From contig JAGVAH010000057.1 of assembly GCA_020060385.1 (NCBI GenBank), forward strand, positions 1-45,187: DNA of 45,187 nucleotides. Reading direction: 5' to 3'. Positions 28,009 through 37,612 of this stretch are shown piece by piece; position 1 is the stretch's first letter, and each line of letters opens with the position of its first letter. Both the position numbers and the translations under genes were made by a program. This stretch comes from Syntrophobacterales bacterium (GTDB lineage: Bacteria > Desulfobacterota > Desulfobaccia > Desulfobaccales > 0-14-0-80-60-11). The notes beneath the pieces were generated by a model. That model searched no databases. It saw only the letters and a program-made list of their open reading frames with translations, and had not been told where the DNA came from.

Positions 28009-30405
28009 TCAGCGGTCCGTATCCGGCAGGATATAATCCAGGGAGCCGATAATAGCGATGAGATCTGGTAACAAGCAGCCTTTAACCATCCGGGGCAGGA
28101 CCTGGAGATTGGCAAAATCCGGGGCGCGGATGCGCAGGCGGTAGGCCATGTTGAGCCCGTCGCTGACCACGTAGTAACCCTGCTCCCCCCGGGGCACTTC
28201 CGTGGCGTGGTAGGCCTCGCCCCGGGGAATCTTGGGGCCCCGGGTGGCGTTGATGAAATGGTGAATCAGGGTTTCGATGTCTTGCAGGGTGTCTTCCTTC
28301 CGGGGAATGACATAGCGGTAATCATCGCAGATATACCGGCCTGGAGGCATCTGCTTGGCGGCCTGCTCGATGATGCGCAGGCTTTGGCGCATTTCCTCCA
28401 CCCGCACCAGATAGCGGGCATAGCAGTCCCCTTCGGGGCGGCAGGGAACGTCAAAGTCGAAGGCCTCGTAACCCGAGTAGGGAATCTTCTTCCGGAGGTC
28501 CCACTCCAGGCCGCAGGCCCGGAGCACCGGACCGGTCACCCCCCATTCCAGGGCGTCCTCCAGGGAGAGGCAGCCCACCCCCCGGGTGCGGGCCAGAAAG
28601 ATGGGGTTTTTGGTGATCAGGGCCTCGTATTCCTTGAGCCGGGCGGGAAAGATCTTGACAAAGTCATCCACCAGCTCTTTCCAGCCCGCGGGCAGGTCCG
28701 CGGCCACCCCCCCCAGACGGAACCAGGAGGGGTGGAGGCGTCCGCCAGTGATCAGCTCCACCAGGTCCATGATCTTCTCCCGCTCCCTGAAGGTGTAGAA
28801 GTTGGGAGTCATGGCCCCGCAGTCATGGGCTAAGGTGGCCAAGGCCACCAGGTGATTGCTGATCCGGAAAAACTCGGTGAGCATCACCCGGATAAACTGG
28901 GCCCGATCCGGCACCTTGAGGTCGGCCAGGGTCTCCACCGCGCTGAGGTAGGAGAGATTGTTGGCCACCCCGCTCAAATAATCCACCCGGTCCGTATAAG
29001 GGATGAACTGGTGCCAGGACTGGCGCTCCCCGATCTTCTCCACCCCCCGGTGGTGGTAGCCGATGTCCATATCGAGGCCGGTGATCTCTTCGCCCCGGAG
29101 GGAAACCAGGAATCGCATCAGGCCGTGGGTGCTGGGGTGATGGGGCCCCACATTGAGGATTAACTCTTCTTCTGCTTCTGCCTGTTGGAGATAGATACCC
29201 GCGTCCAGGGGCTGGCGCCGGCGGGCATCCTCAATGGTATAGGGAGCCATGGCCGTGGCCCGGTCCGGGTAGCCCTTCCGCAGGGGGTGACCCTCCCAGT
29301 CGTGGGGCATGAGGAGGCGGCGCAAGTGGGGGTGACCCCGGAAGCGGATGCCGAAGAGGTCAAAGGCTTCCCGCTCATACCAGTTGGCCGCGGGCCAGAT
29401 ATCGGTGATGCTCTCCGTCTCCGGCTCATTCTCCGCCAGGTTCACCTTGAGGCGCAGGCGGCTCGCGGTTTCGTAGGACAGGAGATGGTACACCAGGGTG
29501 AAAACATGACCGTCCTGCCGGTGCTGCCGCGCGGATTCATCCACGGCGGTGAGGTCCTCCAGGCGGCGGAAGGGAGGCTGGGCCTCGGTTTTTAAGAATC
29601 GCAACACCTCTTTGAGGCGGTCCTGGTCCACCGTGAAAGTGGCCATGTCCGCAGTCTCAGGGGCCACCGCCACCGCCGCCCCGAACCGCGCCGTCAAGGT
29701 CCGGGCCAGGGATTGATCCGCCTCCGTCAGCTCCAGGCGCCTGGCCGGCGGGGTCCACATCAGCCGGGAGCGGCTCTCCCAAAACGCCGGGGGCGTCTCC
29801 GAGGTGCCCCTTAAAGGGATGCCGTTATATCCCGGCCCCCGGGCATCCCGGGCCTTGGTGAGGCCGTCCACCAGGAGGGGCTTCCGGGTGCCCTGGCTGC
29901 CACCGGGAAGGTGCAGGATGGCCCGGCCGGGATTTTCCCGCCTGATCTTTTCCTGGAGCCGCAACAGGCCGTGCATCACCGCTTCGGGCCGGGGCGGGCA
30001 TCCCGGGATGTAGACGTCCACCGGCAGGATCTGGTCCACCCCCTGGACCACGCTGTAGACGTCATACATGCCCCCGCAATTGGCGCAGGAGCCCATGGAC
30101 ATCACCCACTTGGGCTCCGCCATCTGTTCATAAAGCCTGAGGACCACCGGCGCGATTTTTTTGAAGACCGTGCCGGAAACGATGAGCAGATCGGCCTGGC
30201 GGGGAGAGCCCCTGAGGACCTCCGCTCCGAAGCGGCTCAAGTCGTACCTGGAGGTTAGAACCGTGGCCTCTTCGATAAAGCAGCAGGACAGGCCGAAGAA
30301 GAGCGGCCAGAGACTGTATTGCCGGGACCAGTTGACTAAGAGGTCAATGGTGCTCAGGAAGGGGTTGCCTTCCCTGGCGGCGCGCTGCGGCTCAGGGGCC
30401 CCCAA
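28009..30405 (-). CDS. nuoBCD: Fused NADH-quinone oxidoreductase subunits B, C and D
   Basis: A single 798-residue frame encodes three complex I subunits. NuoB (about 1-160) has the N2 cluster ligands in [21 protein letters not shown] and PGCPPRPEA. NuoC (about 215-390) has [21 protein letters not shown]. NuoD (about 410-798) has [27 protein letters not shown] and the C-terminal [19 protein letters not shown]. NuoCD fusions are common and a B-C-D fusion is rarer. The start is a TTG at 30405, chosen because AGGAGG is 6 bases upstream; no ATG or GTG is suitably placed. The first 52 bases overlap the end of nuoA. The quinone site lies at the B/D interface. Confidence 0.93.
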   Translation of the reverse strand: MGAPEPQRAAREGNPFLSTIDLLVNWSRQYSLWPLFFGLSCCFIEEATVLTSRYDLSRFGAEVLRGSPRQADLLIVSGTVFKKIAPVVLRLYEQMAEPKWVMSMGSCANCGGMYDVYSVVQGVDQILPVDVYIPGCPPRPEAVMHGLLRLQEKIRRENPGRAILHLPGGSQGTRKPLLVDGLTKARDARGPGYNGIPLRGTSETPPAFWESRSRLMWTPPARRLELTEADQSLARTLTARFGAAVAVAPETADMATFTVDQDRLKEVLRFLKTEAQPPFRRLEDLTAVDESARQHRQDGHVFTLVYHLLSYETASRLRLKVNLAENEPETESITDIWPAANWYEREAFDLFGIRFRGHPHLRRLLMPHDWEGHPLRKGYPDRATAMAPYTIEDARRRQPLDAGIYLQQAEAEEELILNVGPHHPSTHGLMRFLVSLRGEEITGLDMDIGYHHRGVEKIGERQSWHQFIPYTDRVDYLSGVANNLSYLSAVETLADLKVPDRAQFIRVMLTEFFRISNHLVALATLAHDCGAMTPNFYTFREREKIMDLVELITGGRLHPSWFRLGGVAADLPAGWKELVDDFVKIFPARLKEYEALITKNPIFLARTRGVGCLSLEDALEWGVTGPVLRACGLEWDLRKKIPYSGYEAFDFDVPCRPEGDCYARYLVRVEEMRQSLRIIEQAAKQMPPGRYICDDYRYVIPRKEDTLQDIETLIHHFINATRGPKIPRGEAYHATEVPRGEQGYYVVSDGLNMAYRLRIRAPDFANLQVLPRMVKGCLLPDLIAIIGSLDYILPDTDR

Positions 30406-30791
30406 TCCAGTCCTCCTTTCTTCCAGAGATAAAAGAGACTTACCAGCAGGACGATGATGAAAAAGGACATCTGCAGCCAGCCGGCCCACCCCAGGGGTTG
30501 AAAGGCTATGGCCCAGGTGAAAATGAAGGCAGCTTCCACTTCGAAGATAAGGAAAAAGATGGCCACCAGATAAAAAGGCACGGGATGGTGCAACCGCGCC
30601 AGACCGGTGGGGATGACCCCGCATTCATACGCCCTGAGTTTTTCCGGATTGCTCTTTTTCTCCCCCAGCCAGCCCGCCAGAAAGAGGATGACTCCGAGAA
30701 GGGCCACGACCATGGAGGTATAGACGGCCAGGCTGAAAAAACCCGGCTCCCAAGGGGAGAGCAACGCCCCGGCAGGAAGAGTAAGCTCCAT
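30354..30791 (-). CDS. nuoA: NADH-quinone oxidoreductase subunit A
   Basis: This 145-residue membrane subunit has three helices. The family signature is clear: [44 protein letters not shown], with the loop cysteine and the conserved acidic residues in the second helix. The C-terminal tail after [11 protein letters not shown] is longer than usual because the frame runs over the start of nuoBCD. It is the first gene of the operon. Confidence 0.94.
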   Translation of the reverse strand: MELTLPAGALLSPWEPGFFSLAVYTSMVVALLGVILFLAGWLGEKKSNPEKLRAYECGVIPTGLARLHHPVPFYLVAIFFLIFEVEAAFIFTWAIAFQPLGWAGWLQMSFFIIVLLVSLFYLWKKGGLDWGPLSRSAPPGKATPS

Positions 30792-31113
30792 ACTTTCTGA
30801 TAAAAAATGCTGGTTGGAAGAAAATTAAGATCTCGTGGATCAACGCTTCGGCAGTCTGTCGAAACCCCGGCCTCTTTTTAAGAGGTAAGTTCCCGGCGGG
30901 ATAATGTCAAGGCGGCCCTAACTACCTCGATGCAGGGGCAACCCCAAAATAGAAGCAGGCTTGCCACCGGTAAGGCGCTGACTAATCCGCTCCCCGGGCA
31001 ATTTTGAGTTGACCTGGAGAAGCATTTTTGGTAAGTAGGGACGGAATCCCCTTTTTTTGGCCCGTGACCGAAAATTCCCCGCATTTGCTAGTATTTTTGC
31101 CAAAAGAGTTGCC
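30792..31113. other. Divergent gap between nuoA and the M23 peptidase
   Basis: This 322-bp gap must hold the nuo promoter (minus) and the peptidase promoter (plus). A TTGACA hexamer is readable on the minus strand at 30910-30905, but no good -10 follows at 16-18 bases. A short inverted repeat CCTCTT-ttt-AAGAGG lies at 30871-30885 within the likely nuo leader. No sigma-54 element or GCAAAATGC core was seen, so nuo looks separate from the regulon to the left. Confidence 0.4.
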
Positions 31114-32223
31114 ATGTTGCCCAAGGGAGTCTGGTTCCTCATCGCTGGAGTTCTACTGCTGGGCCCTACTCCCGCAGCGGCTGCCCCTTACCTCCGGGTC
31201 CAGAAAAACGGGGTCATCTACTACTATTTCAGCAACCAGGGCCCGAAGCAACCGGGTCTGACTAGCCCGGGGGGGCCGGCAGCGGTCCCAGCCCCCAACC
31301 AGTTGGCCACCAAGGTCCATCATCCCGCCCCCTCTCCTATAGGCGCCCCGGGCCCGGTCCACTTAAAACCGAAAACCCCAGAGGTTTCAGAAAATATTTG
31401 GGCCGCCATCCGCTACCCCATCAAAATGCTCACCAAATTGGGGTGCTTTGCCCCCCTGGCGCAACCCGGCGCGGAGAGCGGTCCCCAAGGGGCGGACGGC
31501 CCTAAGATCGCCCCCTCCCCCCAGAAACCTCCAGGCGCGGCCCCGGATGGGGGGGTAAATTCCCTTAACCCTGCCCAGGGTTTGCCTCCTGCCTGGGGCC
31601 AGGGGCTACAGAATCCAGGATACTTGACCTGGTCGCCTGCCCGGGGTTACTGCTTCCCGGTGGGCGGCCCTTATTCCTTTAAGGACACCTGGGGCGAACC
31701 CCGCCCCGGGGGCAGACGGCACCGGGCGGTGGATATCTTTGCCCGGGAAGGGACCCCGGTCTGTGCCGTAACCGCCGGGGTCATCCACACCTTAGCCACC
31801 TATCCAGGCGCGGGCATTACCCTGAAGATGCTGGGCCAAGACGGCCGGGGCTACGGCTATATGCACTTGCAGGGGTACGCCCCGGGCATTATGCCAGGCA
31901 AGTTGGTGAGAACGGGAGAAGTAATCGGCTATGTAGGCCGCACCGGCATCCGGCGGGGGCATGCGCACCTGCATTTTCAGGTCTATGCCGACCATTGCCT
32001 GGGTAAAGATGAACTCCTGAACCCTTACCATTTTCTGGCGCAATTGTGCCAGGGCATCGGGGTCGAGGATCTCTACCGCCAGAGAGTGGCCCGCCTGGAG
32101 AATCCGGAGATTAGAGCCAGCAGGATCCAGGTTTACCGGCGGCCGGAGCTTCCCGCTTCCAGGACCCGGGGTAATCGACGGAGCCCCAAGGACTCCGGGG
32201 TCCTGGTAATCAGAAATTTTTGA
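31114..32223 (+). CDS. Secreted M23-family peptidase (LytM-type)
   Basis: This 369-residue protein starts with a signal peptide (MLPKGVWFLIAGVLLLGPTPAAAAP, cleavage near residue 24). A long Pro/Gly-rich spacer is followed by a zinc metallopeptidase domain at about 180-300. Metal ligands are HRAVD (the HxxxD motif) and GHAHLHF (the HxH motif), so the enzyme should be active on peptidoglycan cross-links. The segment PYLRVQKNGVIYYYFS just after the signal peptide resembles the start of some secreted transglycosylases. ATG 31114 is chosen because it places the signal peptide at the N-terminus; the earlier TTG at 31057 would add a charged extension. It is monocistronic and convergent with the PhoH-like gene. 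Confidence 0.88.
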   Translation: MLPKGVWFLIAGVLLLGPTPAAAAPYLRVQKNGVIYYYFSNQGPKQPGLTSPGGPAAVPAPNQLATKVHHPAPSPIGAPGPVHLKPKTPEVSENIWAAIRYPIKMLTKLGCFAPLAQPGAESGPQGADGPKIAPSPQKPPGAAPDGGVNSLNPAQGLPPAWGQGLQNPGYLTWSPARGYCFPVGGPYSFKDTWGEPRPGGRRHRAVDIFAREGTPVCAVTAGVIHTLATYPGAGITLKMLGQDGRGYGYMHLQGYAPGIMPGKLVRTGEVIGYVGRTGIRRGHAHLHFQVYADHCLGKDELLNPYHFLAQLCQGIGVEDLYRQRVARLENPEIRASRIQVYRRPELPASRTRGNRRSPKDSGVLVIRNF

Positions 32224-32335
32224 AAATGGGGCGCTACTCTGAGTTAAGACTGCGGCATTTTGACTGGGCCCATAACTTCTCTTCCAGGCCAGACTCCCCC
32301 CGGCCCCTGCTCCCCCAAATTTTAGGCAGGCTTTT

Positions 32336-33637
32336 TTATAACAGGCGGGCCCCTAATTCGGCGACGTCCGACCTCTCCCCCTTTACCAGGGTGATATGGC
32401 CGGAAATACTTTCTTCCTTGATTCTTTCCACTAAATAGCTCAAGCCGTTGGAAGAGGCGTCGAGATAGGGATGGTCGATCTGTTCCGGGTCACCGGTGAA
32501 GACGATCTTACTGCCTTTGCCGACGCGGGTGAGAATGGTTTTGATCACATGGGGGGTGAGATTCTGGCTTTCGTCGCAAATAATAAACTGCCGGGGTATG
32601 CTGCGGCCCCGGATATAAGTCAAGGCCTCCAAATCGATCTTGCCATTATTCATGAGATAATCGATGCTGCCATTGTGATGCAGATGATCGTTGCATAGAT
32701 ACTCCAGGTTGTCATAAATGGGCTGCATCCACGGCCTGATCTTGTCCTCTTTGTCCCCGGGGAGATAGCCCAAGTCGTTGCCTAAGGGCACGATGGGCCT
32801 GGTGATCAGCATGCGGTTGTATTTCCCGTCATCCTCGTAAACCTTTTCCAGCCCCGCGGCCAAGGCCAGGATGGTCTTCCCGGTCCCGGCCTTGCCCACC
32901 AGGGTGACGATCCTCACCTGGTCATCCAGCAGGAGGTCTAAGGCAAATTTCTGCTCCTTATTCAGTGACTTTATGCCATAGACGGTCTTCCCCTCATAAA
33001 ATAGTCTGTTTAGCTTCTGGCCATGGTGTCTGGCTAAAGCCGACATGGAGGGATTTTCCCGGACTTTCAGGATACAGAACTGGTGGGGATGGAGATAATT
33101 CTGGTTAAAATTCAAAAAACCGTCTTGATAAAACCGGTCTATTTCTTGTTCGGAGAAGTATAATTCGCAAACTCCATTGTATAACTTGGAATAATCAACT
33201 TTATCGCTATAAAAATCCTCCGTGGCAATCCCCAAAACATCGGCTTTGATTCTCAGGTTCAGGTCTTTGGTAACCAGAACCACCGGATTATTTTCATTAG
33301 CGGTCAGGAAATAGGCCAAGGCCAGGATTCTATTATCAACATTATTTAAATCGATGCCCTCCAGCAGCTCGTAGGCTTTGTTGCCGTTGAACTCAATTCT
33401 AATGGACCCGCCCCTGGGGAGTTCCACCCCTTCCGACAACCGGCCCAGCAGCCTCAGGTCATCCAGCTTTCTGGAAGCGTCCCGGGCATTTCTGCCGATA
33501 TCATCTCCTCTTCTCTTGATGCGATCCAATTCCTCAATTACGGAAAGGGGTAAAACAATGGAATTTTCTTCGAAAGAGAATAACGATTCCGGGTCATGTA
33601 AAAGTACATTGGTATCCAAAATATAGGTTTTTTTCAT
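32336..33637 (-). CDS. PIN-PhoH family ATPase/ribonuclease
   Basis: This 433-residue fusion joins an N-terminal PIN nuclease domain to a PhoH-type ATPase. The PIN domain is seen in YILDTNVLLHDPESL with further acidic positions at EELDRIK and DNRILALAY. The ATPase has Walker A LVGKAGTGKTILALAAG near residue 250 and Walker B FIICDESQNLTP near 350, followed by VFTGDPEQIDHPYLD. This is the YlaK/PhoH2 type; relatives act on RNA as ATP-dependent nuclease-helicases. Base composition is lower in GC than in the nuo operon, and the upstream region is strikingly AT-rich. It is a single gene, convergent with the peptidase gene. Confidence 0.92.
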   Translation of the reverse strand: MKKTYILDTNVLLHDPESLFSFEENSIVLPLSVIEELDRIKRRGDDIGRNARDASRKLDDLRLLGRLSEGVELPRGGSIRIEFNGNKAYELLEGIDLNNVDNRILALAYFLTANENNPVVLVTKDLNLRIKADVLGIATEDFYSDKVDYSKLYNGVCELYFSEQEIDRFYQDGFLNFNQNYLHPHQFCILKVRENPSMSALARHHGQKLNRLFYEGKTVYGIKSLNKEQKFALDLLLDDQVRIVTLVGKAGTGKTILALAAGLEKVYEDDGKYNRMLITRPIVPLGNDLGYLPGDKEDKIRPWMQPIYDNLEYLCNDHLHHNGSIDYLMNNGKIDLEALTYIRGRSIPRQFIICDESQNLTPHVIKTILTRVGKGSKIVFTGDPEQIDHPYLDASSNGLSYLVERIKEESISGHITLVKGERSDVAELGARLL

Positions 33638-34068
33638 TAATTAACCTTTCTTATTTGGATATATCTTTGTTAAAAAAATAGTAATTATATTATTTTATTA
33701 ATTATAATTGGATATAAACCCTTAACCTGGTTAAACTCAGCACTATTTTGCCATAGGTGATAAATTTTGGGAAGAATTTTTCTCAAAATCTAATTTGTTA
33801 ATATTCTTATAAATTGGGGACTTGATAAAATTAATCAATCTCTAACAAATAATTCATTAAATCATAACTTTGCGGCCTCCGCCATAAATCCTGCTTTTTC
33901 TATTGATTAGGGGTTGTTAGGTAATATTTGCCCTCCAGGCCCTGGGGGTCTCCGCCAGTACCTCTCCTGCCCACCTCCAGGGAAGCGCAATTTTCCCCAG
34001 TTTGCAAAAACCGGGAGAGGTATTATGATACTTTTTGGGAAGAACGGACCAGGGAGGAATCCGGCCTC
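33638..34068. other. AT-rich divergent intergenic region
   Basis: Most of this 431-bp gap, especially 33640-33900, is far richer in A and T than the rest of the window. It contains several ATTATA/TATAAT-like hexamers that could serve the PhoH-like gene on the minus strand. A 13-bp dyad, TTAACC-T-GGTTAA, lies at 33722-33734 and may be an operator. No gene is supported here; the frame upstream of the dehydrogenase ATG at 34069 shows no homology. Confidence 0.45.
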
Positions 34069-35046
34069 ATGAAAGTTCTGGTGACTATCAAACTGCCCCC
34101 AGAGGTCTTATCCTTGATTGCCCGGGAGCATCAGGTGGAGGGTTACGACGCCGACCCCCCCCTGGCAAGACGGCAACTCCTGAAGAGTATTACCGACAAG
34201 GAGGGGCTCCTGTGCACCATTACCGACCGCATCGACGCCGAGGTCCTGGATCGCGCGCCGGCCCTCAAAGTCATTGCCAACTACGGCGTGGGCTTCGAGC
34301 ACCTGGATATTGAGGCCGCCACCCGGAGAGGCATTATGGTGACCAACACCCCGGGGGTGCTCACGGAAACCACGGCGGACGCGGCCTTTGCCCTCATCCT
34401 GGCCGCCGCCCGCCGGGTGGTGGAAGGCGACCGCCGGGTCCGGGAGGGAGAGTTCCGGTACTGGGCCCCTTTCCTGTTTTTAGGGCAGGAGGTGCACGGC
34501 AAGACCCTGGGGATCATCGGCATGGGGCGGATTGGCCAGGCCGTGGCCAGGCGGGCCAGGGGGTTCGCCATGAAGATCATCTACCACAGCCGCACCCGGC
34601 TGGCGCCGGCCGGGGAGCAAGAACTCCAGGCCTCGGCGGTCCCCCTGGAGACCCTCCTCAGGGAAGCCGATTTCGTCACCCTCCATGTCCCCCTGACCCC
34701 CCAAACCCGGCACCTCATGGGCAGCCGGGAGTTGGAGATGATGAAACCCACGGCCTACCTGATCAACACCGCCCGAGGCCCGGTGGTGGACGAAGCGGTC
34801 CTGGTGGCGGCCCTGCGCCAGGGGGTGATCCGGGGGGCCGGACTGGATGTCTATGAAAGGGAGCCCCAACTCACCCCAGGGCTTACCGACCTGGACAACG
34901 TGGTGCTCCTGCCCCACGTGGGCAGCGCCACGGTGGAAACCCGCACCCGCATGGCGGAGATGGCGGCCGAAAATCTTTTGGTGGGACTCAGGGGTGATCA
35001 CCCCCCCAACTGTCTCAACTGGGCGGAAATCCAGGAGAAAAAATAG
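34069..35046 (+). CDS. D-2-hydroxyacid dehydrogenase (glyoxylate/hydroxypyruvate reductase type)
   Basis: This 325-residue NAD(P)-dependent enzyme reduces 2-oxo acids. The nucleotide-binding motif GIIGMGRIGQAVARRARG is at about 144-161. The active-site trio is seen as the arginine in INTARGPVVDE, the glutamate in DVYEREPQLTP and the histidine in VLLPHVGSAT. The substrate loop VIANYGVGFEHLD fits glyoxylate or hydroxypyruvate reductases. ATG 34069 has GGAGG 11 bases upstream. It is followed 61 bp later by a glycerate 2-kinase gene, so hydroxypyruvate reduction to glycerate is the likeliest reaction. Phosphonate or formate dehydrogenase activity is less likely given the context. Confidence 0.9.
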   Translation: MKVLVTIKLPPEVLSLIAREHQVEGYDADPPLARRQLLKSITDKEGLLCTITDRIDAEVLDRAPALKVIANYGVGFEHLDIEAATRRGIMVTNTPGVLTETTADAAFALILAAARRVVEGDRRVREGEFRYWAPFLFLGQEVHGKTLGIIGMGRIGQAVARRARGFAMKIIYHSRTRLAPAGEQELQASAVPLETLLREADFVTLHVPLTPQTRHLMGSRELEMMKPTAYLINTARGPVVDEAVLVAALRQGVIRGAGLDVYEREPQLTPGLTDLDNVVLLPHVGSATVETRTRMAEMAAENLLVGLRGDHPPNCLNWAEIQEKK

Positions 35047-35107
35047 GAAGGCGGCTTTCTATCGTTTCTTCTAAGAGGCCGGGGGATAAGTTCTAAAGGC
35101 AAACTGC

Positions 35108-36454
35108 ATGGAAACGGAGGACCTCTCCAGGGCCCAGGAACGTCAGCGCCTCCTGGGGGAAATCTTCCTGGCCGGGCTGGCCGCGGTTGATCCGGCAAGG
35201 ATTATCCGCGGCCAGGTGCGCCGCCAGGGCCGGCGCCTGCGCCTGGGGGACCGGACCTGCGACCTGGGTGAGTTCCAGCGGGTCTTTCTCATCGGCGCGG
35301 GCAAGGCCACCGGGCTGATGGCCCAGGCCCTGGAGGAACTTCTCGGGGATTCTCTCACCGGGGGCCTGATCCTGGTCAAGTATGGCCATGGCGCGGCCCT
35401 GGGCCGCACCCGGGTCAGAGAGGCAGGTCATCCCCTGCCGGATCAGTCCGGACTGGAGGGCACGGCCGAAATGCTTTCGCTGCTGGAGCAATGCACCGCC
35501 AGGGACCTGGTAATCTGCGCCCTCTCCGGGGGCGCCAGCGCCCTGATGCCCGCGCCCGTGCCCCCCCTGGATCTCCAGCAGAAACAAATAACTACCCGGC
35601 TTCTCCTGGAATGCGGGGCCGGCATCGGGGAAATCAACAGCATCCGCAAGCACCTGTCCCGGAGCAAAGGGGGCGGGCTCGCCCGGGCCGCGTATCCCGC
35701 CACCCTGGTCTCCCTGATCCTCTCGGACGTGGTGGGCGACCGGCTGGACGTCATTGCCTCCGGCCCCACGGTGGCCGATGCCAGCAGTTTCCGGGATTGT
35801 CTGTCTATCATTGACCGCTACGGCCTGGCTGCCCGGTTGCCCGCCCCGGTCCGGCAGTTCCTTAAAGACGGCGCGGCCGGCCACCATCCGGAGACCCCCA
35901 AGGCCGGCGACCCCATCTTCGCCCGGGTCCACAACCTGGTGGTGGGCAATAACCACACGGCCCTGCTGGCCGCCAAGGACCGGGCTGAGGCCCTGGGCTT
36001 TCGCACCCTGCTGCTCACCTCTGACCTCGAAGGGGAGGCCCGCCAGGTGGGGCGGCTGTTGGTCGGGGTGGGCAAAGAAATCCGTCTGTCCGGTCAGCCC
36101 CTGGCTCCCCCTGCCTGTGTGCTGGCCGGAGGGGAGACCACCGTTACCCTTAAAGGCCAAGGCAAAGGGGGGCGCAACCAGGAGATGGCATTGGCCGCGG
36201 CCCTGGCCCTGGACGGGGAGAGCCGTATCAGCCTCTTAAGCGCCGGCACCGATGGCACCGACGGTCCCACGGATGCTGCGGGGGCTTATGTGGACGGCTC
36301 CACCTGCCGCCGGGCCCATGCCCGGGGGTTAAACCCCGGGGAATTCCTCGCCCGCCATGATTCCTACCACTTCTTTCAATCCCTGGGGGATTTGCTGATC
36401 ACCGGCCCCACCCGCACGAACGTCATGGACATCATCTGTTTGCTGATTGATTGA
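35108..36454 (+). CDS. Glycerate 2-kinase (DUF4147/MOFRL type)
   Basis: This 448-residue protein is of the GckA/TtuD class, which phosphorylates D-glycerate to 2-phosphoglycerate. The N-terminal domain has FLIGAGKATGLMAQALEE and ALSGGASALMPAP. The linker region has INSIRKHLSRSKGGGLA and ILSDVVGDRLDVIASGPT. The C-terminal MOFRL domain has LAGGETTVTLKGQGKGGRNQEMAL and SAGTDGTDGPTDAAGA. The length is normal and no motif is missing. Together with the upstream dehydrogenase it forms a route from hydroxypyruvate to glycolysis. The ribosome site is weak (AAAGG, 7 bases), so coupling to the upstream gene is possible. Confidence 0.92.
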   Translation: METEDLSRAQERQRLLGEIFLAGLAAVDPARIIRGQVRRQGRRLRLGDRTCDLGEFQRVFLIGAGKATGLMAQALEELLGDSLTGGLILVKYGHGAALGRTRVREAGHPLPDQSGLEGTAEMLSLLEQCTARDLVICALSGGASALMPAPVPPLDLQQKQITTRLLLECGAGIGEINSIRKHLSRSKGGGLARAAYPATLVSLILSDVVGDRLDVIASGPTVADASSFRDCLSIIDRYGLAARLPAPVRQFLKDGAAGHHPETPKAGDPIFARVHNLVVGNNHTALLAAKDRAEALGFRTLLLTSDLEGEARQVGRLLVGVGKEIRLSGQPLAPPACVLAGGETTVTLKGQGKGGRNQEMALAAALALDGESRISLLSAGTDGTDGPTDAAGAYVDGSTCRRAHARGLNPGEFLARHDSYHFFQSLGDLLITGPTRTNVMDIICLLID

Positions 36455-36554
36455 GCCTAAGACCTTTTTAACACCAAGAAATCATTTCAGAACCTATTCT
36501 GAGGATGCAGATAGGTTATCAACGCCCAAAAGGATGGCAGGAAGATTCTTGGAG

Positions 36555-36635
36555 CCCCCCTTTTCTAAAGGGGGATTTAGGGGGATTATCAGGCGCTTAT
36601 ATAATCCCCCCAGCCCCCCTTTAGAAAAGGGGGGT
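36555..36635. repeat. Palindromic repeat related to the window-end repeats
   Basis: GCCCCCCTTTTCTAAAGGGG with GATTTAGGGGGATTAT forms one arm, and ATAATCCCCCCAGCCCCCC with TTTAGAAAAGGGGGG forms the other. Arms of about 34 bp are separated by a short centre. It shares the CCCCCTTTTC...AAAGGGGG core with 91-109 and 45100-45118. It lies downstream of the glycerate kinase gene. Confidence 0.7.
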
Positions 36636-36730
36636 AATCTTTTTGCCAATTAAACCCTCCTGCATAAGCCAAAAAGACCGCAAAAATCGGCTTTGCAATG
36701 ACGAGACCTCCGCGAAAGTCATTACAATTT

Positions 36731-36887
36731 GTCATTCTGAGGGAGCGGAGCGACCGAAGAATCTCATAGTAACAGTAAATACGAGATTCTTCACTCCACT
36801 GCGCTCCGTTCAGAATGACAGAAAGGGACTTTCCCAGAAGTCTCTATTTAGAGATTCTGCGGCGGTCTGCGGCTCCTTCAGAATGAC
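36731..36887. repeat. Inverted repeat pair plus a partial third arm
   Basis: GTCATTCTGAGGGAGCGGAG...GAAGAATCTC (36731-36765) is mirrored by GAGATTCTTC...CGTTCAGAATGAC (36783-36819). A degenerate further copy (AGATTCTGCGG...TTCAGAATGAC) lies at 36852-36887. The family also occurs at 14427-14491. The open frame across it is repeat-derived and not a gene. Apart from this and the repeat at 36555-36635, the 484-bp gap 36455-36938 shows nothing. Confidence 0.65.
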
Positions 36888-36938
36888 CAAAGAAATGGCA
36901 TTGTCTCGTCTCTCAATGCTTAAATACACAGAAGCCGA

Positions 36939-37403
36939 CTAAAGGATGATCTCCGGGACGAGCATCCAATCCACCGCCCATTGGCCGCCCTCCATACGCC
37001 GCAGGCGGACCACGCCCCCCATCTGGAAATTAATAACACTTCTCCCTTGATCCCCGCTCACCAAGATGGCGGCCAACCGGCCCAGATGGGGGAGGTGACC
37101 CACCAGCATAATATCCTCAGCCATTTGGGCTATCCGCCCCGCCCAGATTTCCGGGTCATCCAAAGGCGCCAGCCCCGGGGCTTCTGCGACCCCGGCCGGC
37201 GACTGGAGATGCTGGCCCAGGACCCTGGCGGTGCTTTGGGCCCTGGTCTTGCCGCTGTGAAAGATCCGCTTGACCTGCACCCCGAGCCGTTTCAGGAGAT
37301 GGGACACCCTCTCAATATCCAGGCGGCCCTTCTCCGTCAGGTCCCGGGCCGGGTCTTCCTCTTCTCTTTTGGCCTCGGCATGTTGGACCAAATAAAGGAA
37401 CAT
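36939..37403 (-). CDS. sixA: SixA-type phosphohistidine phosphatase
   Basis: This 154-residue member of the histidine phosphatase superfamily has the usual RHG motif as VQHAEAK at residues 6-12, as in many SixA proteins, with the catalytic H8. The second catalytic histidine lies in MLVGHLPHLGRLA near 120. FHSGKTRAQSTA supplies the phosphate-binding arginine. SixA removes phosphate from protein histidines in phosphorelays or the nitrogen PTS. It is a single gene, divergent from trkA across a 209-bp gap in which no clear promoter could be fixed. Confidence 0.88.
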   Translation of the reverse strand: MFLYLVQHAEAKREEEDPARDLTEKGRLDIERVSHLLKRLGVQVKRIFHSGKTRAQSTARVLGQHLQSPAGVAEAPGLAPLDDPEIWAGRIAQMAEDIMLVGHLPHLGRLAAILVSGDQGRSVINFQMGGVVRLRRMEGGQWAVDWMLVPEIIL

Positions 37404-37612
37404 ATTGCACCTCCTCTAAACAAGGGTCTATCAACTATCTTGAAATATAGAGAGCCTACCGATACTTTCGCGCCCCTGGATTATTGGCCTATTCTAGAGT
37501 TAATCAAAATCAATGTAATTTTTTTTATATCAATTTCCCGCTTTGGCTTTATAAGATAAGTATCACCGCCGCAGGTGGGCAAGGCCGCCCGGGATAACGG
37601 GAGGGTAAATCT

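Noticed and set aside
30905-30910. Sigma-70 promoter for the nuo operon at a TTGACA hexamer
   Set aside because: No acceptable -10 element lies 16-18 bases downstream, so it is only mentioned in the gap description.
35093-36160. Minus-strand open frame opposite the glycerate kinase
   Set aside because: The plus-strand protein carries complete DUF4147 and MOFRL motifs; the minus frame has none.
36643-36942. Possible 99-residue gene downstream of the glycerate kinase
   Set aside because: Its translation comes from the inverted repeats at 36731-36887, with the typical repeat-derived string CHSEGAERPKNL.
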